A stretch of DNA of 64,000 nucleotides from NCBI RefSeq assembly GCF_042682685.1, contig NZ_JBHUHX010000051.1, positions 62,001 to 126,000 of the forward strand, read 5' to 3'. The notes beneath the pieces were generated by a model. That model searched no databases. It was given only the letters and a program-made list of their open reading frames with translations, and was not told the DNA's origin. Below are positions 62,850-64,000 of this stretch, one piece after another (position 1 is the stretch's first letter; the number at the start of each line of letters is the position of its first letter). Position numbers and translations under genes: made by a program. The stretch comes from Imhoffiella fuscus (GTDB taxonomy: Bacteria; Pseudomonadota; Gammaproteobacteria; Chromatiales; Chromatiaceae).

Positions 62850-63650
62850 TCACTGCGGATCCTTCTTGGCGCGCTCCCAGAGACGCTCCATCTCGTCGCG
62901 AACCTCCACCCCAGGCTCCAATCCCTGCTCGGCCAGCCCCGACTCGACCTTGGCGAAGCGCGATTCGAAGCGATGATTCGCCGCCCGCAAGGCCTGCTCC
63001 GCGTCCACCCCGAGATGGCGCGCTAGATTTACACAGGAGAACAGCAGATCGCCAACCTCATGGACGCGTTCCGAGAACGGCAGATCATCGGCCAGGGTCT
63101 CGCGGCACTCGTCGAGTTCCTCGGCAACCTTATCGAGAACCCCATCGACCGAGTCCCAGTCGAAACCGACCCGTGCCGCGCGCCTCTGCAGCTTCTCGGC
63201 CCGAATCAGGGCCGGCAGCGCCTGGGCCACGCCGGCCAGGGCGCCCGTCTCCACAGCGCTGGATTTCGCCTCGCGCTCACCGGCCTTGATGCGTTCCCAA
63301 CTGGCGTACACCGCCTCGGGACTACCGAGATCCTGATCGTCGAAGACATGCGGATGACGCCGGATCATCTTGTCGCAGATGGATCGCACCACCTGATGGA
63401 AATCGAAATGCCCTCCCTCCTCGGCCATGCGCGAGTGGAAGACCACTTGGAGCAGAAGATCGCCCAACTCGTCGCGCAGCGCGGGCATGTCCGACTGCTC
63501 GATCGCCTCGGCGACCTCGTAGGCCTCCTCCAGGGTATAGGGCAGGATACTGGCGAAGGTCTGCTTCAGATCCCAGGGACAGCCGTCCCTCGGATCGCGC
63601 AGCCGCGCCATGATGCCAAGCAAATCCTCAATGGAAGCGTCTCGATCCAT
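62850..63650 (-). CDS. mazG: Nucleoside triphosphate pyrophosphohydrolase MazG
   Basis: The 266-residue all-alpha enzyme hydrolyses (d)NTPs to monophosphates and is a housekeeping enzyme. Both MazG domains are seen: 'CPWDLKQTFASILPYTLEEAYE' with EExxE-type metal ligands 'EEAYEVAEAIE' and 'ELGDLLLQVVFH', then the second domain 'ELDECRE' and 'EVGDLLFSCVNLARHLG'. It is followed by the Nudix gene, a second nucleotide-cleaning enzyme. Confidence 0.96.
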   Translation of the reverse strand: MDRDASIEDLLGIMARLRDPRDGCPWDLKQTFASILPYTLEEAYEVAEAIEQSDMPALRDELGDLLLQVVFHSRMAEEGGHFDFHQVVRSICDKMIRRHPHVFDDQDLGSPEAVYASWERIKAGEREAKSSAVETGALAGVAQALPALIRAEKLQRRAARVGFDWDSVDGVLDKVAEELDECRETLADDLPFSERVHEVGDLLFSCVNLARHLGVDAEQALRAANHRFESRFAKVESGLAEQGLEPGVEVRDEMERLWERAKKDPQ

Positions 63651-63877
63651 AGATCCGAAAGCAGAAGGCGAACCGCGCCGAAAACCGGCTCGGTTGGCAT
63701 GGTAAGGAAGCCATCAGGGCAAGACGAAACCCGAATCCGACTCAGGAACTCAAGTTCATGCCCGAATGGTAGCGGAAGGCCCCACCGACGGTCTATGCCG
63801 CGCACCAACCGCCGACAAGCCTTGTAAAGGCGCGTGCAAGCCCAACGCACGGGATCACCGAGAATGGTGAAAAAAAT

Positions 63878-63906
63878 TTGACAGAGCAATCCCGGAAAAA
63901 GATAAT
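63878..63906 (+). promoter_or_regulatory. Sigma-70 promoter of tRNA-Arg
   Basis: TTGACA (63878-63883), a 17-base spacer and GATAAT (63901-63906) form a near-consensus promoter. The GC-rich bases just after (GCGC) resemble the discriminator of stringently controlled stable-RNA promoters. The rest of the 315-base gap from mazG shows no gene. Confidence 0.8.
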
Positions 63907-63965
63907 GCGCAGCTCGACGATTGATCGACGCATTTCATAAGCGAAATCACACATCGTTGAACCAT

Positions 63966-64000
63966 GCGCCCGTAGCTCAGCTGGATAGAGTACCTGGCTA
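63966..64000 (+). tRNA. tRNA-Arg(ACG), 5' part only
   Basis: The first 35 bases of a tRNA: acceptor strand GCGCCCG, D-arm GCTCAGCTGGATAGAGT with the standard A-box, and the anticodon stem start CCTGGCTA. Bacterial tRNA-Arg(ACG) has the same arrangement, with the anticodon ACG beginning at the last base. The window ends inside the anticodon, so identity rests on resemblance. Confidence 0.8.

Overview
The window is 64 kb of GC-rich, densely coded chromosomal DNA from a gammaproteobacterium. The order rpoE-rseA-rseB-rseC-mucD-lepA-lepB-DUF4845-rnc-era-recO-pdxJ is typical of the class. Codon use, the UbiU/UbiV pair, the DctBD/DctPQM set and short heptameric intergenic repeats suggest a purple sulfur bacterium (Chromatiaceae, Allochromatium/Thiocystis-like). 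That placement is inference: there are no photosynthesis, sulfur-oxidation or rRNA genes here. Most of the window is core genome; I see no prophage, transposase, integrase or CRISPR array.

Layout. 0.2-9.5 kb: thiamine-binding protein, metallophosphoesterase, Hsp33, a CNT nucleoside transporter, heptamer repeat arrays, a DUF4124 protein, a PDC-sensor-only protein, ClpB behind a heat-shock-type promoter, divergent OxyR, and an orphan 64-residue gene next to a perfect palindrome. 9.8-13.6 kb: a 1283-residue FAD/Fe-S 2-hydroxyacid dehydrogenase. 14-17 kb: yhcC-ubiU-ubiV behind a consensus FNR box, a natural site for oxygen-independent ubiquinone synthesis. 17-27.3 kb: a C4-dicarboxylate module (dctBD, then dctPQM-usp) interrupted by a lipoprotein gene and a secreted PqaA-type hydrolase. 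A sigma-54 promoter with two upstream palindromes precedes dctP.

27.5-42.3 kb, almost all on the minus strand: serS, a methyltransferase, an endonuclease III homologue overlapping a degenerate GlgC, pdxJ, recO, era, rnc, DUF4845, lepB, lepA, and the envelope-stress operon rpoE-rseABC-mucD. 42.5-53 kb: nadB, a Pat-type protein acetyltransferase divergent from an HDAC-type deacetylase, photolyase, tcdA-tatD-NYN-yaiL, and skp. 53-64 kb: YdcH, a metallo-beta-lactamase-fold hydrolase, a 957-residue DUF349 protein, a second Usp, an exported dienelactone hydrolase, arfB, a HbpS-like exported protein, ispG, a Nudix protein, mazG, and the 5' part of tRNA-Arg(ACG) with a strong sigma-70 promoter.

The observations most worth a second look are: the FNR box placed so that yhcC-ubiUV mRNA may be leaderless; dctB with no standard start codon; a full-length GlgC homologue that has lost its catalytic motifs; the dctP control region; the acetyltransferase/deacetylase pair; and dispersed heptamer and GTAG-type REP repeats. 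I found no convincing wholly new multi-gene system.
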